A DNA stretch of 64,000 nt from Berghia stephanieae (taxonomy: Eukaryota > Mollusca > Gastropoda > Nudibranchia > Aeolidiidae): NCBI GenBank assembly GCA_034508935.3, contig CM067444.1, positions 27,579,966 through 27,643,965 on the forward strand, read 5' to 3'. Shown one piece after another: positions 27,321 through 51,930 of this stretch (its first letter is position 1; every line of letters begins with the position of its first letter). Both the position numbers and the translations under genes were made by a program. Under the pieces are notes generated by a model. That model searched no databases. It had not been told where the DNA came from and saw only the letters and a list, made by a program, of their open reading frames with translations.

Positions 27321-28318
27321 CCAACACATTTTTTTTTTTCCTTTTCATTTACCATATGTATTGTAAAAATGCATTGGTTTTAACAGCACACGATCGTGAG
27401 TGATATTTCCAACTTCATACTTCTTCAGTTGCTTATCTGTCCCATGGTTAACTTGTAACTAATTCAAGCAATGTTGAACATGGTCAATGATCATTTGGGT
27501 TACAATGATTGCAAGAGTTGTGTCATCGTTGAAGGCATTTAAACAGTTTACACCACTCAACCCAAATGTGGATGTCATCTGGTTATAGGCAGTGATGATT
27601 CGTCATAGAGAGCTAGTAATTATAACGCCTTACAGGCAACTTGCAATGAATGAAATGGAAATTTGGTCCTATATGGTCTGCTGAATAAATGAAGAGCAGT
27701 AAATGTGGTAGAATCGTGTTAGTGCTCATGTCTATTTTATTACTTGTATACGAAAACAGTTTTTCCAGAATAATTAGAAACATGACAGAATTTGAGATGT
27801 CTTAAGTTTTAAATAATGCAATTAAACTCCAAACATAAGTGCACAATTCCCATATGGGTAAATAGGAAAATTACACTTTGCAGAGTTTGTAAAAATATTT
27901 AAAACAACATATGAAAATAGGATTTCATCCACATTTCTTGTTCTAAACTTTGTCTAAAATGCAAATGAATCAGGAAACATGTTTGAAATTTTAAAAATAA
28001 TTTTGTACTGAACAGACTAAAACTGCAGAGAAAATTTAAAAAAACAACCAAACATTTGAAGGACTAGGTGATTCATAAATAGTTTGATATTCAAATTGAC
28101 TCCAAGTCAAAAATTCGTAAATCAATTTGAACTTTACATCAGTTGTCTAATGTCTAGAACAGTGCTTAAAATTGTCTCAGAAAATAATGTACAAACTTAA
28201 ACTTAAACACATCGGGTTGCAGGAGTAAAAATACATGGAAATAACTGCAATGTACGTGAGCTTGGACAAAATAAATTGATCTTTGAGCAGAAAAAGAAGT
28301 TATGTTGTGGACAGCCTG
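27321..28318. other. AT-rich intergenic DNA, nothing recognised
   Basis: No coding-like ORF, no repeat family placed. Confidence 0.4.
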
Positions 28319-28329
28319 TTTGCATTTGA

Positions 28330-28685
28330 TGAGGTAAATAATAATGTGAAATTGAATGTAAGCTTCAATTTAATTACAAAAACAGATCAAATGAACGTTT
28401 CGGGTTTCCCCTTTATCAACAAAACAGGATGAATGAAACACCACAGATGAATGAGATAATGTGGTAGTGGTGTAGTTAAGATTCATCAAGATGAATCTTA
28501 ACTACGCCACTACCACATTATCTCATTCACCTGTGGTGTTTCATTCATCCTGTTTTGTTGATAAAGGGGAAACCCGAAACGTTCATTTGATCTCTTTTTG
28601 TAATTAAATTGAAGCTTACATTCAATTTCACATTATTTATTTCTTCGAGCTTCGAGCAGCCACATTTACATTTGATAATGAGGTG
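28330..28685. repeat. Foldback family D, complete palindrome
   Basis: Two D arms of about 165 bases meet head to head at 'taagattcatcaagatgaatctta'-like centre (about 28480-28500). Only a handful of mismatches: 'gaacgtttcgggtttcccct' left, 'aggggaaacccgaaacgttc' right. Confidence 0.9.
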
Positions 28686-28689
28686 GATC

Positions 28690-29285
28690 CAAAATAAATA
28701 TATGGCCAACTTCCACCTTATCTTACAGCCAACCATTCGACATTCGAACTAGTTCAACACTGGTATGAGTGCACAAAACAAATTTCTATCCCACCATTCA
28801 ATGACAAAAAAAAGCCTTTTTCTCATTATGGTCAGAAAATAAATTAATCAAAATGACCTCATGTTGTGAAAACAAAATTTTTGAACCTGAGACTTAAAAA
28901 TGAGTCAAAATGGTAAAAAAGGACATTTGTCAGGATAAGGTAGGATACCCAATCTTTTCACAGACAATTTTGACTGGCTGGTTCAAACCAGTACTATGAT
29001 GAGGAAATGTAGGTGCTAAAACTTGAATTAATAGGTTTTTAAAAAATAACATAACACATGGTTGTAATTTATCTGTTTTATAGAAAATGGCTATAATTTT
29101 TCAAAGTGATAAAATTAAAATTTCGCATTTCTGGTCATTTCAACTTGACAATCCTTTGATGGCATCTGATTCACCCCGACATGAAAAGGTTTGGAGGTGA
29201 TTTGTCACATTTCTATTTGTGATGAACAATGGTGTGCACACTAATACTGCAGATTCTTGAAATACATATTTCATGTAGGTTGATA
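28690..29285. other. AT-rich intergenic DNA, nothing recognised
   Basis: No coding-like ORF or placed repeat; ORFs are random. Confidence 0.35.
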
Positions 29286-29291
29286 CTTAAG

Positions 29292-29500
29292 GAACCCAAT
29301 GACTCAATTAGTAGAGCACCAGTCTGACGGAACAATTATTCAGGTTTGAGTTTTGGGACATCTGAACTTGTCAGTCTCCTCTTTAACCCATTAGCAAGTG
29401 GGTAACTAGGCTTAATTCAAATCAAATTGAAAGTACTTTGTTTTAGACTACCATCCTATCCAACAGTTGTAAACAATTGTGACTATCTGATGCATGCTGT
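29292..29500 (+). mobile_element. SINE-B copy, degraded
   Basis: 'gaacccaatgactcaattag' and 'tagagcaccagtctgacg' give the tRNA-like head; 'gcaagtgggtaactaggctt' and 'taccatcctatccaa' the body. Confidence 0.6.
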
Positions 29501-29645
29501 AGAATCCACTACAACAATGTATTTCTGTTCGGCTATCAGACTTGCTAAGGTGTGCACATAAATCTGTTACCATTCATGTTTTCATAAAAATGGAAAAAAA
29601 AAGTATATGAAAGGGAAAACGAAAGTTTAAAAAATCCCAAAAACT

Positions 29646-29667
29646 CCCCCCCCCCCCCCCCCCCCCA
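29646..29667. repeat. C21-22 homopolymer tract
   Basis: Longest of the poly-C runs, followed by an A-rich stretch (29700-29728). Confidence 0.95.
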
Positions 29668-30054
29668 CACACACAAACCCATTACAAATACCCCCAAAAT
29701 ACAAAAAAAAAAAACAAAAAAAAAACCAAGAATACAGGCATTATCTTTTTTTAAACAGAAATTTCATGTGATTCCATAACAAAGAATAGTGAGATCAATA
29801 CTTAGGCAGTATTTGTGGTTATTTCAAAAGTATGTTTCAATTCTAGTGATCATAAATAAGTTTTGTGGTTTGTTCTAGAAGTAAATAACGAAGATTTCAT
29901 GTGATCCATTGCTTCAATCTAGTATTATGTCTGAGCCGACCTGAATCTGAACATTGAATTTTAAATCAGAATTATACGCCTCGAGTCATATTGAATGTTT
30001 TTATTGAGGAGGAAAAGTGGATAATATGGATCATTATTTTGTTTATTCACCTTA

Positions 30055-30200
30055 ACAATGCCATTCTCACATCTCTCATTCGTCTTTAGTATTTCATTCA
30101 TTGCATTTTGTTGACAAAGGGAAAACCTGAAACATCCAGATTATTTTGTCTTCGATAATTCAATTGAAGCTTCCATTTCGTTTGACTATTCATAATTAAT
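30055..30200 (-). repeat. Foldback family D, single arm
   Basis: 'cattttgttgacaaagggaa', 'aacctgaaacatcca' and 'caattgaagcttccatttc'. Confidence 0.6.
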
Positions 30201-30392
30201 TATTCTTAATTTTGTTTCATTGATGAAGGAGAATTGAGTTTCTTAAACTGCAAAAATAACTCAAAATCTTGATCTGGTTCGTTTTGAGTTACCAAAGTCT
30301 ATTACGGTGTTCACTCTATTCCCGTCTGCATATCCGATTTTATTTTTTTCTCGTGATTATTCTATTTACTGTGAAATCTATTATCCAATTAA

Positions 30393-30629
30393 CTACTGTA
30401 CTTTGTAAAGACACATATTTGAAAATTTGACCAAAGGCCCAGGTTTGAAAATTGTATCTATGCACAAATGTTACACAGAGCATTTAAAGGTTTTTAGAGC
30501 CTATTAACTCTTAAATGATACGATATGAAAAGTTTTGGCAAGATGAAGGTCATTTATATTGATTGATATTTGAAGGACAGGTTTTCTGGGCCAAATTGTT
30601 TAAATACGTGTATTCCCAAAGTAAGGCAG
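30393..30629. mobile_element. MITE K, second copy
   Basis: TTAA at 30389-30392; other side TTAC. Ends 'ctactgtactttgtaaagac' and 'attcccaaagtaaggcag'. Centre 'gttacacagagcatttaaag' differs from the 18.6 kb copy; that centre recurs at 39.0 kb. Confidence 0.65.
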
Positions 30630-30639
30630 TTACAATGAA

Positions 30640-31715
30640 TTAATCTTTTCTATTAGGTGACCAAGTTCCTTTACACCCTACTCAATATGACAACCAATAT
30701 TTATGAATGGACACCATTCCATTCCAACACTCTACTGACTAGACGGTTATGTCATGACTTATGAAATCTACAATGACAACCCTTCAGAAAGGTAGAATCT
30801 TTGTACACAATTGATACTCGGAACGACCTGGAGCTTGGAAATGTCAAACGCATAAAGATGCTAGGGTGAAGTGGAGCAGACTTGAATATTGTTGATACCC
30901 AACCGTCATTCCATTTTACCACAGCGTTAAAAAGGTCATGTTAGGAATTCATGACAGAAGTTAATGTGTGTCTAAAAATATTCACAGGACAATTACATGA
31001 TTATACATTATATGTAACCCACTGCCTCAAACTCAAACCAGTATGATGCCCGGATGGACTAGTAGACTAACTGGAAATTTAATTAGTAGATACAAAAATG
31101 ACACTTTGGATTCATTTCTGTTTGTTATGGTAGAGAATAAATACAATTAATTATAGTAGAAAAAAACCTTTCAAAGTTCATGATTCTAATCATTTTCATT
31201 CTAAATTCACTTCTAGGGGTTTGATTCATCCTGGCATAGCATAACACAGTGTTGAGACAGTGTGTCACATCTTGGAGTTTTTCCAAGGGCACTGGTCGAT
31301 ATTTACAATGATGAAAAAGGAATAAACATTCCAAAACACTTGCATTAAACTCTGAGACTCTGACTATGACAGAACCTTAAAACAGTTTCTGTTAATTTAT
31401 CCAGCTGATAGGTGAGAGAGAAAGAGCGAGTCAGTTATAATTGACTTCTGAATTTTCTAGGTGTAATAATACATAATCTGTCAAATCACCCTTTAAAAAT
31501 TCACACAACCTTTAAATGAATTATGGGCTTAAGTATTACGCAATCTAACAAATTACCTTTAAAAAATCACACATCCATTAAACGTTCGTTTCTGGGCTGA
31601 AGCATTACATACTCTATCAATCAACCCTTTAAAAAAATACAAATATATGAAATGCAAACAATCAACAGTTGCTTATGAACCTTGGAGCTGGGTATTTTTG
31701 TTTCATAATTTCAAA
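30640..31715. other. AT-rich intergenic DNA, nothing recognised
   Basis: ORFs look random. A loose tandem of 'caccctttaaaaattcacac'-like units (three, about 31488-31640) is visible. Confidence 0.4.
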
Positions 31716-31719
31716 GTGA

Positions 31720-31920
31720 CAAGTTAGGGAGCAGGCACTGGTGTAAGATAAAGAGCTGAAAAAGTGTGCATGAAACAGTGCAAGAAAGAAAAATACAATT
31801 AAAAAAAACACCTCCTCAAAAAAATCAAACTGCCTCGACTGCAGTTTTTTTTCTTGTATTTTTCTTTCTTGCTTTGTCTGGCACTGCTGCATACATACTT
31901 GTTCAGATCTTTGTTTTATA
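31720..31920. mobile_element. SINE-G copy, arms only, just 5' of the LINE
   Basis: 'ggagcaggcactggtgtaag' and 'gaaacagtgcaagaaagaaa' on the left; 'gtatttttctttcttgcttt' and 'cttgttcagatctttgtttt' on the right. The tRNA-like core is nearly gone. The LINE sits at its right edge. Confidence 0.7.
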
Positions 31921-31938
31921 AACCGACATCAGGTCCAA

Positions 31939-34900
31939 CTCCCGTGTGGTGTCCGGGTCCCTCAACTGAGAGGGTCAAGAATAGCCCAACGCCAAGCCAG
32001 CGTGTCGTAAAAGGCGACTAATGGTGTGTGATTCCCCCATCTTTGAGTCACCTGGTCCTCCAGGTTGGGGGTTGGCAAAGGGTTAACACCCCTTTCCGTT
32101 AAACTCAAACCGTTACAGAAACACAGACAGACAAACTAAATCCTTTTTTTAGCTTGGGCGACCGAAGAGTTTCTGGAATTACAGAATTTATGAAGGACAA
32201 CAGACAAAGCCGAAAGGACTCTGCTGACCCGATGACGTCTTCGCCAAACAAGCAGCTTCGAATTGCGTCGTGGAACGTTCGCACCATGTATGAAGCAGGA
32301 AAAAGCTCTCAAGTTGTGACTGAGATGAGAAGATACAGGCTGCATATACTTGGAGTAAGCGAAACCCACTGGATACAATCCGGACAGAAACACCTCAAGT
32401 CTGGGGAGAAGATTTTATATTCAGGAGAGGGGACGGGATTCATACACAGGGAGTAGGAATAATTCTAAGCAAGTTTGCCCAGAAGTCACTGAGAGGATGG
32501 GAACAATGCGGAGAAAGGATCATCATGGCGTCCTTTACAACACGGAGTAAGAAGATCAGCATGAACATTGTACAGATCTATGCCCCAACAAATGATGCAA
32601 CAGATGAGGACAAAGATACATTTTATGGTCTGCTACAACAAGTCATTGACAAGTTGCCAAGGAAAGACATCAACATATTGATGGGAGATGCTAATGCAAA
32701 AGTGGGACAGGATAACGTAGGCTATGAAGGTATCATGGGACGTCATGGCATGATAGAAATGAATGATAATGGTGAGAGATTTGCAAATTTCTGTGCATTC
32801 AACAGTTTGGTGATTGGAGGATCAGTGTTCCCCCATAAGAGGATCCACAAAGCAACTTGGGTCTCACCAGATGGTGTGACAGAGAATCAGATTGATCATT
32901 TTTGTATCTCTCGTAGATTCAGACGTTCATTGGAAGATGTGACAGTACGGAGAGGGGCAGATGTTGGATCAGACCACCACCTGCTATTGGCAAAGCTTAA
33001 GCTCCGACTCAGAAAACACGGGGCCAGATCACATACAAGAAGAAAATTCGAGGTGAATGCACTTGATGGGGAAAAGAATGAGGAATTCAAACTACAATTG
33101 AGTAATAGATTCCAACCTCTTACTGAGCTCGAGGAGGACATAGATGTAGAGTCACATTGGGCAAAGATCAAGGAAGTCTACATAACAACTTGCCACGAGG
33201 TATTGGGGTAAAGAAATCGGAACATAAAGAATGGATAAGTCCAACCACCTTGGACCTTATTGAAAAGAGGAGAACAAGGAAGGAACAAGTGAATGCAAGC
33301 CGAACAAGGGCTTCAAGACTGGATGCACAAGAGCAGTATCGAGCCATAGCTAAGGAAGTCAAAAGATCTGTGAAGAAAGACAAGGAAGCATTCATGAACA
33401 GACTTGCAGAGAAAGCAGAAGCAGCAGCGACTGGAGGACACATGAGGATCCTTTATCAAACTACAAAGACACTTGCTGGAAAATATGGGAAACCAGAGGT
33501 ACCAGTCAAAGACAAAGATGGGAAAACTATTTTTGGAAAAGAGGCTCAATCTGAACGATGGAGGGAACATTTCAACTGCCTTCTGAACAGACCACCACCA
33601 GACAACCAGCCAGAAATTTTGCCTGCAAGGAATGAGCTACCAATTAGCTGTGATCCACCATCGATAGCAGAGATTGTGGGTGCCATTAACAAGATGAAAA
33701 GGGGGAAAGCTGCTGGACCAGACCAGATTCCACCGGAGGCTCTAAAAGTTGATGCGGAAAGAAATGCTGAGGCCCTGCACCCACTATTTGAGAGAATCTG
33801 GAATGACGGGATATTCCCAAAGGATTGGAAGGAAGGACATCTTATCAAGCTTCCAAAGAAAGGGGACCTCAGTAATTGTAATAATTATCGAGGCATCACT
33901 CTTCTTTCTATCCCAGGAAAGGTTTTCAACCGTATTATTTTAGAGAGAATTAAGAATGCAACAGATGCTAAACTGCGGGACGAACAGGCAGGTTTTCGGA
34001 AAAACCGTTCAACCACCGACCAGATTGTCTCTCTGCGAGTCATAGTGGAACAGTCTATAGAATGGAACTCTCCTCTTATTGTCAACTTTCTGGATTACGA
34101 GAAGGCTTTCGACAGTATTGACAGAGCAACATTGTGGAAAATTCTGGCACATTATGGACTCCCTGAAAAGATAGTAAACCTCATTAAGGAAATGTATGAA
34201 GGATCAAGTTGCAGGGTTGTACATGAAGATCAGCTTACTGACAGCTTTGAAATTAAGACTGGTGTCAAGCAGGGATGCTTGCTCTCACCATTCCTGTTCA
34301 TCCTTGCCATTGATTGGCTAATGAAGGAAACCTCCAAAGGGAGAAGAAATGGGATACAGTGGACCCCCTGGACACAGTTGGATGATCTGGATTTTGCAGA
34401 TGATCTGGCTCTTTTGTCCCACACCCAGGACCAGATGCAAGCAAAAACCACAATTATAAACAGCCTCTCGGAATCAATTGGTCTAAGAATTCACCCTGCA
34501 AAGTCAAAGGTCTTGAGGATAAGTACGCATCAAAGGGAGCAGATCAAAGTAAAAGATCAGGAACTCGAAGATATAGACACTTTCTGCTATCTCGGAAGTA
34601 TAATTGACAAGGATGGAGGCACGGAAGCAGAGGTGAAAGCACGAATAGGAAAGGCACAGGCTGCATTCACATCTTTGAACAGAGTTTGGAGAACTAAAGA
34701 TATCTCCCTTCAACTAAAGCTAAGACTTTTCAACTCAAACGTGAAGTCTGTCCTACTGTATGGATGTGAAACTTGGAACGCATCACAGGCATGTATAAGG
34801 AGGGTACAGATTTTCGTAAACAGGTGCATGCGTAAGCTACTCAGAATAAAATGGATGGATAGAATAAAAAATGAAGAAGTATGGAAAAGAACACAGCAGA

Positions 34901-35188
34901 AACCAGTGGGAGAGGATATAGGAAGAAGACGATGGAGGTGGATTGGACACACGCTTAGAAAGAATGACTCAACTATAACAAAGAAAGTATTGGACTGGAA
35001 CCCTCAGGGCAGAAGATCAAGGGAAGGCCACGAGGAACATGGAGAAGAATTAAAGAAGCTGATATACAGAGAAGTGGTAAGACCTGGAATGAGATAAAAA
35101 AGTTGGCTCAGGATAGAGAAGGATGGAAACTGTTTGTCTGTGGCCTATACCCTGACCCAGGGTGAAAAACGCAATGATGATGATGATG
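31939..35188 (+). mobile_element. RTE-like LINE, near full length, 3.25 kb
   Basis: It is flanked by an exact 11-bp repeat, 'atcaggtccaa' (31928-31938 and 35189-35199). It has a 250-base 5' UTR ('gtgtcgtaaaaggcgactaa'), one long ORF encoding an APE endonuclease and a reverse transcriptase, a 3' UTR of only about 10 bases and a (GAT)n tail. The short 3' UTR, the microsatellite tail and the size are typical of RTE-clade LINEs. The insertion lies at the stop codon of the gene on the other strand. Confidence 0.9.
32187..35165 (+). pseudogene. LINE ORF: endonuclease plus reverse transcriptase, three frame slips
   Basis: The protein is read in three pieces plus a last one. The N-terminal piece has 'IASWNVRTM' and 'VSETHW' (endonuclease Asn and Glu). 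The next has 'QIYAPTND', 'INILMGDANAKVG', 'NQIDHFCIS' and 'GSDHHLL' (Asp, Asn, His). The RT piece has 'PDQIPPEALK', 'YRGITLLSIPGKVFNRII', 'EQAGFRKNRSTTDQI' and the catalytic 'LDFADDLALL', then 'LLYGCETW' and 'RWRWIGHTLRKN'. The end 'WKLFVCGLYPDPG' stops at 35163-35165. Frame changes fall at GGGG 32429-32432, GGGG 33205-33208 and GGG 35021-35023, each as if one G were missing. No stop interrupts the pieces otherwise. It would make the element mobile by target-primed reverse transcription if the frame were open; as printed it is broken. Confidence 0.9.
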
Positions 35189-35189
35189 A

Positions 35190-47044
<11,855 letters not shown>

Positions 47045-47493
47045 CTGAAATTGAGACACAATATAGAAATACACATAAAGCAACGAATTATACATTGAGT
47101 CGAGTTGATAAACACGTCACGTTAACATCTAGTGCTCAACACTTGAAGACAGACAAGATAAACAATATAATATGTGACCAACTGCTCCAAACTGGTATCA
47201 TATTTGGGTGAATAATAATAAAAATAAAATAATAATAATAATAATAATAATAAATAATTAATAATAATAATAATTAACAATAATACATCACATTTGCATA
47301 GATCAGAACCATGATAAGATCAGACTCTATGCGCTTATATGATGTTAAGAATTGAATTTACGGTCAAAATTATGAAAATTGAGTTAAATTCAAATGCCAA
47401 ATTTTCAATTTCTCGTCATTCTTATTTGAAATCCACATTTTGGGATCCTTTTCAGGAATTCACCCAGGCATAATCCCAGATAAGGACAGTAGG

Positions 47494-47594
<101 letters not shown>

Positions 47595-47849
47595 CACCTT
47601 ATACAATATTTCACTCAAGCAGAAATCTTTATTGTTCCACAAACATTACTACATTTCAATGATAAATCAAATAGATAAAACTGGATCTAATTATCGTATA
47701 AGTTATAGAATAGAAGAGTAGACTTTGTCATTTGGTTGATGTTGTAATACCCTTTGTTGTATTTCCAATATCTGTATAGCTAAAACAAAAAAAAAGGATG
47801 TCATGTAGTATTGTATACAATTCTTTCTTTCATTAAAAGCTCTGTGACA

Positions 47850-48021
47850 GCTTATTATTATCATTATCATTATTAGAATTATTATTATTATCGTCATTCT
47901 GATTTTCAATTTTATCATTATTGTAATTACTATTATTATTATCCTTATTCTGATTATCAATTTTATCATTACTGTAATTACTATTATTATTATCATTATT
48001 CTGATTACCTTTATTCTGATT

Positions 48022-48061
<40 letters not shown>

Positions 48062-48064
48062 ATC

Positions 48065-48117
<53 letters not shown>

Positions 48118-48130
48118 CACTATCATAATT
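47850..48130. repeat. ATT and ATC microsatellites
   Basis: ATT-rich with 'ctgattatcaattttatcat' repeated, then ATC x 13, then ATT x 16. Confidence 0.92.
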
Positions 48131-48519
48131 ATTGTCATAGCATCTATATATTATATCATCCCTTCAAAATTGAATACAATGTAAACCACTTTAAGAAATT
48201 AATTTTTTAGAAAATCTTCCACCAAACTTCAACTTGTTTTAAGAAAATTTCAGATTGTTTATGAAATGTCAGTAAAAAATAACAACATCTCATACAATTA
48301 TCACGAAATAGTGAGAAGGCTGTGTGGGGAATGGAGGGAAAGCTATCATTTCACTTAAGCTTTCTAAACATCTCCGCTAGTAATAGAAGATTCTAGAATT
48401 CCAGCGTTTGAAAGTTCGACTGATTTCCCAAACGCTGTCATGTGACCTTGGGAGGCGTGCATAAGGTACAAATTCAAAATTTCAGACCCAAGAGTTCAAG
48501 CATCTTAATATTATACCCT

Positions 48520-48813
48520 TTGAGCTTTTATATAGCACAATATCCACTCAAAGCACTTTACAAGGGGTCCCTGACCAACAGCAACATGTAACATGTAGAA
48601 CGAGACATGGCGCCTGTTAGGCTATATTGCAATTTTTTTTCAACAGAGACAATGCTATCAATGACCAGGTACTCATTTTACACCTGAGTACGGCGAGAGA
48701 ATGTGAGTAAAGAGCCTTTTGCAAGGACTCAACTATGTGCCGAGCAAGGCTCGAACCCAGGACCTTCCGATCTGAAAGCAAGTGTCATACCACAAGACCA
48801 CATAGCTGCACAA
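48520..48813 (-). mobile_element. SINE-A copy
   Basis: Full-length reverse copy, 'gagcttttatatagcacaat' to 'cataccacaagaccacatag'. Confidence 0.88.
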
Positions 48814-49239
48814 GGACCTCCTCACCTGTATTTTTTCTTATGAAAATGTATTCTTTCTAATAATGATTGGTCCTGAATCTAACAATCTAATATCCCTGAG
48901 GTCAGGATATCATTTAACATTTATAAAATCTATTTTTAGTAAAACTGAATGCGTGCAGGAAAAAAATAATAAATTCTTGAACTGCTAGCTTTAATACAGA
49001 GGATACAAGGGACGCTGCACAATTTGTTTTGCTATTACAGTATGGTAAAATCGGGGTTTCCGCAAAAACTAAAGGGGTATAATAACTAATATTTATAACA
49101 CTCCTACAGCTCATTGCTGTTAAGTCAATCAAGGAATAAATTTCAACCATTGAAAAAAACATCTTCAATTTTTATCTAATCTATGGTCAAATGCAAATGC
49201 TTGCATCTCAAAGAAGTAAAAATAATCCTATAAAAAGTG

Positions 49240-49780
49240 GAAAAGATGCTTCAGTTCAATTCACAAAAATACAAATAAGGTATACAGTTCAGGTTACCCT
49301 ATGACTTTATCAGCAAAATAGTCGATGGATAAGACGCATAAGAATCATGGCCTGATAAGAACACAATCTTCTCATACGTCTACCCTTTTATCAGTATAAC
49401 TGATGATGAATACGATACATAAGAACATCTTCTCATCAGGCTACCCTTTTATCAGTATAACTGATGATGAATACGATACATAAGAACATCTTCTCATCAG
49501 GCTACCCTTTTATCAGTATTACTGATGATGAATATGATTACAAGAACATCATCTTCTCATCAAGCTACTCTTTTATCAGTATAACTGATGATGAATATGA
49601 TACAGATGAATACAATCATCTCATCAGGGTACCATTTTATCAGTATAACTGATGACGAATATGATACATAAGAACATCATTTTCTCATCAAACTACCCTT
49701 TTATCAGTATAACCGACGATGAACACGATACATAGAGGAACATCCTCTTCTCATCAATGATGAATACAATACACATGTAC
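49240..49780. repeat. About 60-bp minisatellite, six to seven units, likely born from a D arm
   Basis: The unit has 'ctacccttttatcagtataa', 'ctgatgatgaatacgataca' and 'taagaacatcttctcatc'. The left flank 49250-49335 keeps D-arm order ('cttcagttcaattcacaaaa', 'gactttatcagcaaaatag'). Confidence 0.8.
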
Positions 49781-49959
49781 ATCATCTTCTCATTTAATTG
49801 AAGCCACCGAATTTGTTATTGTGAATTAAAATGAATCATTCCACTTTTGCATTATTATTTTATTTTTTACTAATCTATGCTAAACACTCCAGTTACAGAG
49901 GGACTTCCAATAAAAAATGCTGTCTTCCTATAACCTACAACATACACCATAGAGATCTG

Positions 49960-50520
49960 AACAAGTATGAATGAAAGGTGCCAGACAAAGCATTAAAGAA
50001 AAATACAAGAAAAAAAAAACATCCCAAAAAAATCTGTCTACCTCGACCTGAAAAATACATGAAATAAAAAACATCCCAAAAAATTAGTCGAGGTAGACTG
50101 ATTTTTGGGATGTTTTTTTTTTTTTCTTGTATTTTTCAAGTCGAGGTAGACTGATTTTTGGGATGTTTTTTTTTTTTTTCTTGTATTTTTCAGGTCGAGG
50201 TAGACTGATTTTTGGATGTTTTTTTTTTTTCTTGTATTTTTCAGTCGAGGTAGACTGATTTGGATGTTTTTTTTTTTTCTTGTATTTTTCAGGTCGAGGT
50301 AGACTGATTTTTGGGATGTTTTTTTTTTTTTTCTTGTATTTTTCAGGTCGAGGTAGACTGATTTTTGGGATGTTTTTTTTTTTTCTTGTATTTTTCAGGT
50401 CGAGGTAGACTGATTTTTGGGATGTTTTTTTTTCTTGTATTTTTCTTTCTAACTTTGTCCGGTACCTTTCATTCACACTTGTTCAGATCTTTATCGTACA
50501 ATGGTGCCTGCTCCCTAGTT
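49960..50520. mobile_element. SINE-G copy with internal tandem expansion
   Basis: Left arm 'gatctgaacaagtatgaatg' and 'aaaggtgccagacaaagc'. Right arm 'aactttgtccggtacctttc', 'cttgttcagatctttatcgt', 'ggtgcctgctccctag'. Between them the unit 'gtcgaggtagactgattttt', 'gggatg', T-run, 'cttgtatttttca' is repeated about seven times (50090-50440). Confidence 0.88.
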
Positions 50521-50909
50521 TCTGAACATACACCATAGGTGCCTCTTGTTTCTATAACTGGTGCAATTATATGACTTATTTTTATTTTCAATCTTTTTCG
50601 TAATTACAGCTTCAAAATTAATTATTTAGAATTTGAATTAACATTGGTTCATCCTACAACATCTTCAGAAGTGTCCAAGTTGATACCGAATGGATATGAG
50701 GGACAGCAGTTAAAAAATGTTGAATCTCATTTTCAAGTGTAAAGAGAAAGCCACTTCACACATCAAATAAATATTTGATTTTGCATAAAAATCACTTAAT
50801 CAAACACTTTTAATCACGTGGAAAACAATTCAGAGTTGAACACATTCAATGATCAACATGTCTTTTTTTTAAATGACAGAAAAAGCAAAAACTAAATCTA
50901 AATCTAATA

Positions 50910-50913
50910 ATAA

Positions 50914-50958
<45 letters not shown>

Positions 50959-51045
50959 TAATAATAATAATAATAATAATGATGATGATGATGATGATAA
51001 TGATGATGATGATGATGATGATGATGACGATGATGATAATAACAA
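50910..51045. repeat. TAA/GAT microsatellite
   Basis: AAT units pass into GAT units; ORFs are artefacts. Confidence 0.93.
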
Positions 51046-51623
51046 TAACAATACAAATAACAAAAATAGAAACTTTCTTGTGATACACCATGAAGCACTA
51101 TGAGAGGTGAATATTTTTTAAAAATACATGAACTTATCATGTGAAATGTAAAGATAAGGTAAATATAATTTTGACTTGTAATCATAAATACTTTTCTTTT
51201 CAAATGTGAAAAGTGCATTATTTACAACACTGGATAAAATCAATCTTTGGCCATATCTAAATAAAAACAAAATAAATAAATAAAAAAATCAATAATATAC
51301 CTTGTACTATAAAAGTTTCCCGTTATTCCATATTCAGTGGATTTTAAAATTTGTTTGACTCTGCTACACTAAGCAGTTAGAAATTTCAACTTGGTGTTTA
51401 TAACTCGCCAATTGGGGTTACTTTATAAATAAAAATAATAAAAAACTATTTTAAAAAAAACATAATAAACACAACAACAAAAAAAACAAAACAAACAAAC
51501 ATGGTAGTCAAATTTGCAAATCTAACTTTAAAGCAAAAGCAGCCCACTGATTATATTATAAATTGCTCAGAGGTAAAAGTGACAAGCAATTATTTTCCGT
51601 CGTTTCATTAGCATATTATAATA

Positions 51624-51745
51624 AGTCAAGAAAATGGAGAGAAAGATAAAGGGAGTAAATGTGACTCATAAATAAGGGAACAACACAAAACAAACGACGT
51701 TTCGGCCTTTGGCCTTTTTCAAGCAAACTCTCCATTTTCTTGACT
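51624..51745. repeat. Short foldback with 'ggccgaaacgtcg' core
   Basis: Exact 18-base arms 'agtcaagaaaatggagag' and 'ctctccattttcttgact' enclose 'acgacgtttcggcctttggc'. On the - strand the core reads 'aaggccaaaggccgaaacgt'. Confidence 0.8.
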
Positions 51746-51930
51746 CATTTAGGCACCTCAGTTTTTGGTTTTAATACGTCAAGAGCCCCCCTCCTGCTAA
51801 ATTCTTATAATGTTATCATATATTTCAGTTTCAGTTACTGGATTCTAAGGAGCTGAAGAATGTCACTGACAAATGTTGTGAAATAAGTTTAATATTTTAA
51901 TCATTTAGCAGTGGTTTGGACTCCATTGTA

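Noticed and set aside
50084-50476. 130-residue Lys-rich repetitive ORF
   Set aside because: Translation of the tandem-amplified SINE-G unit.
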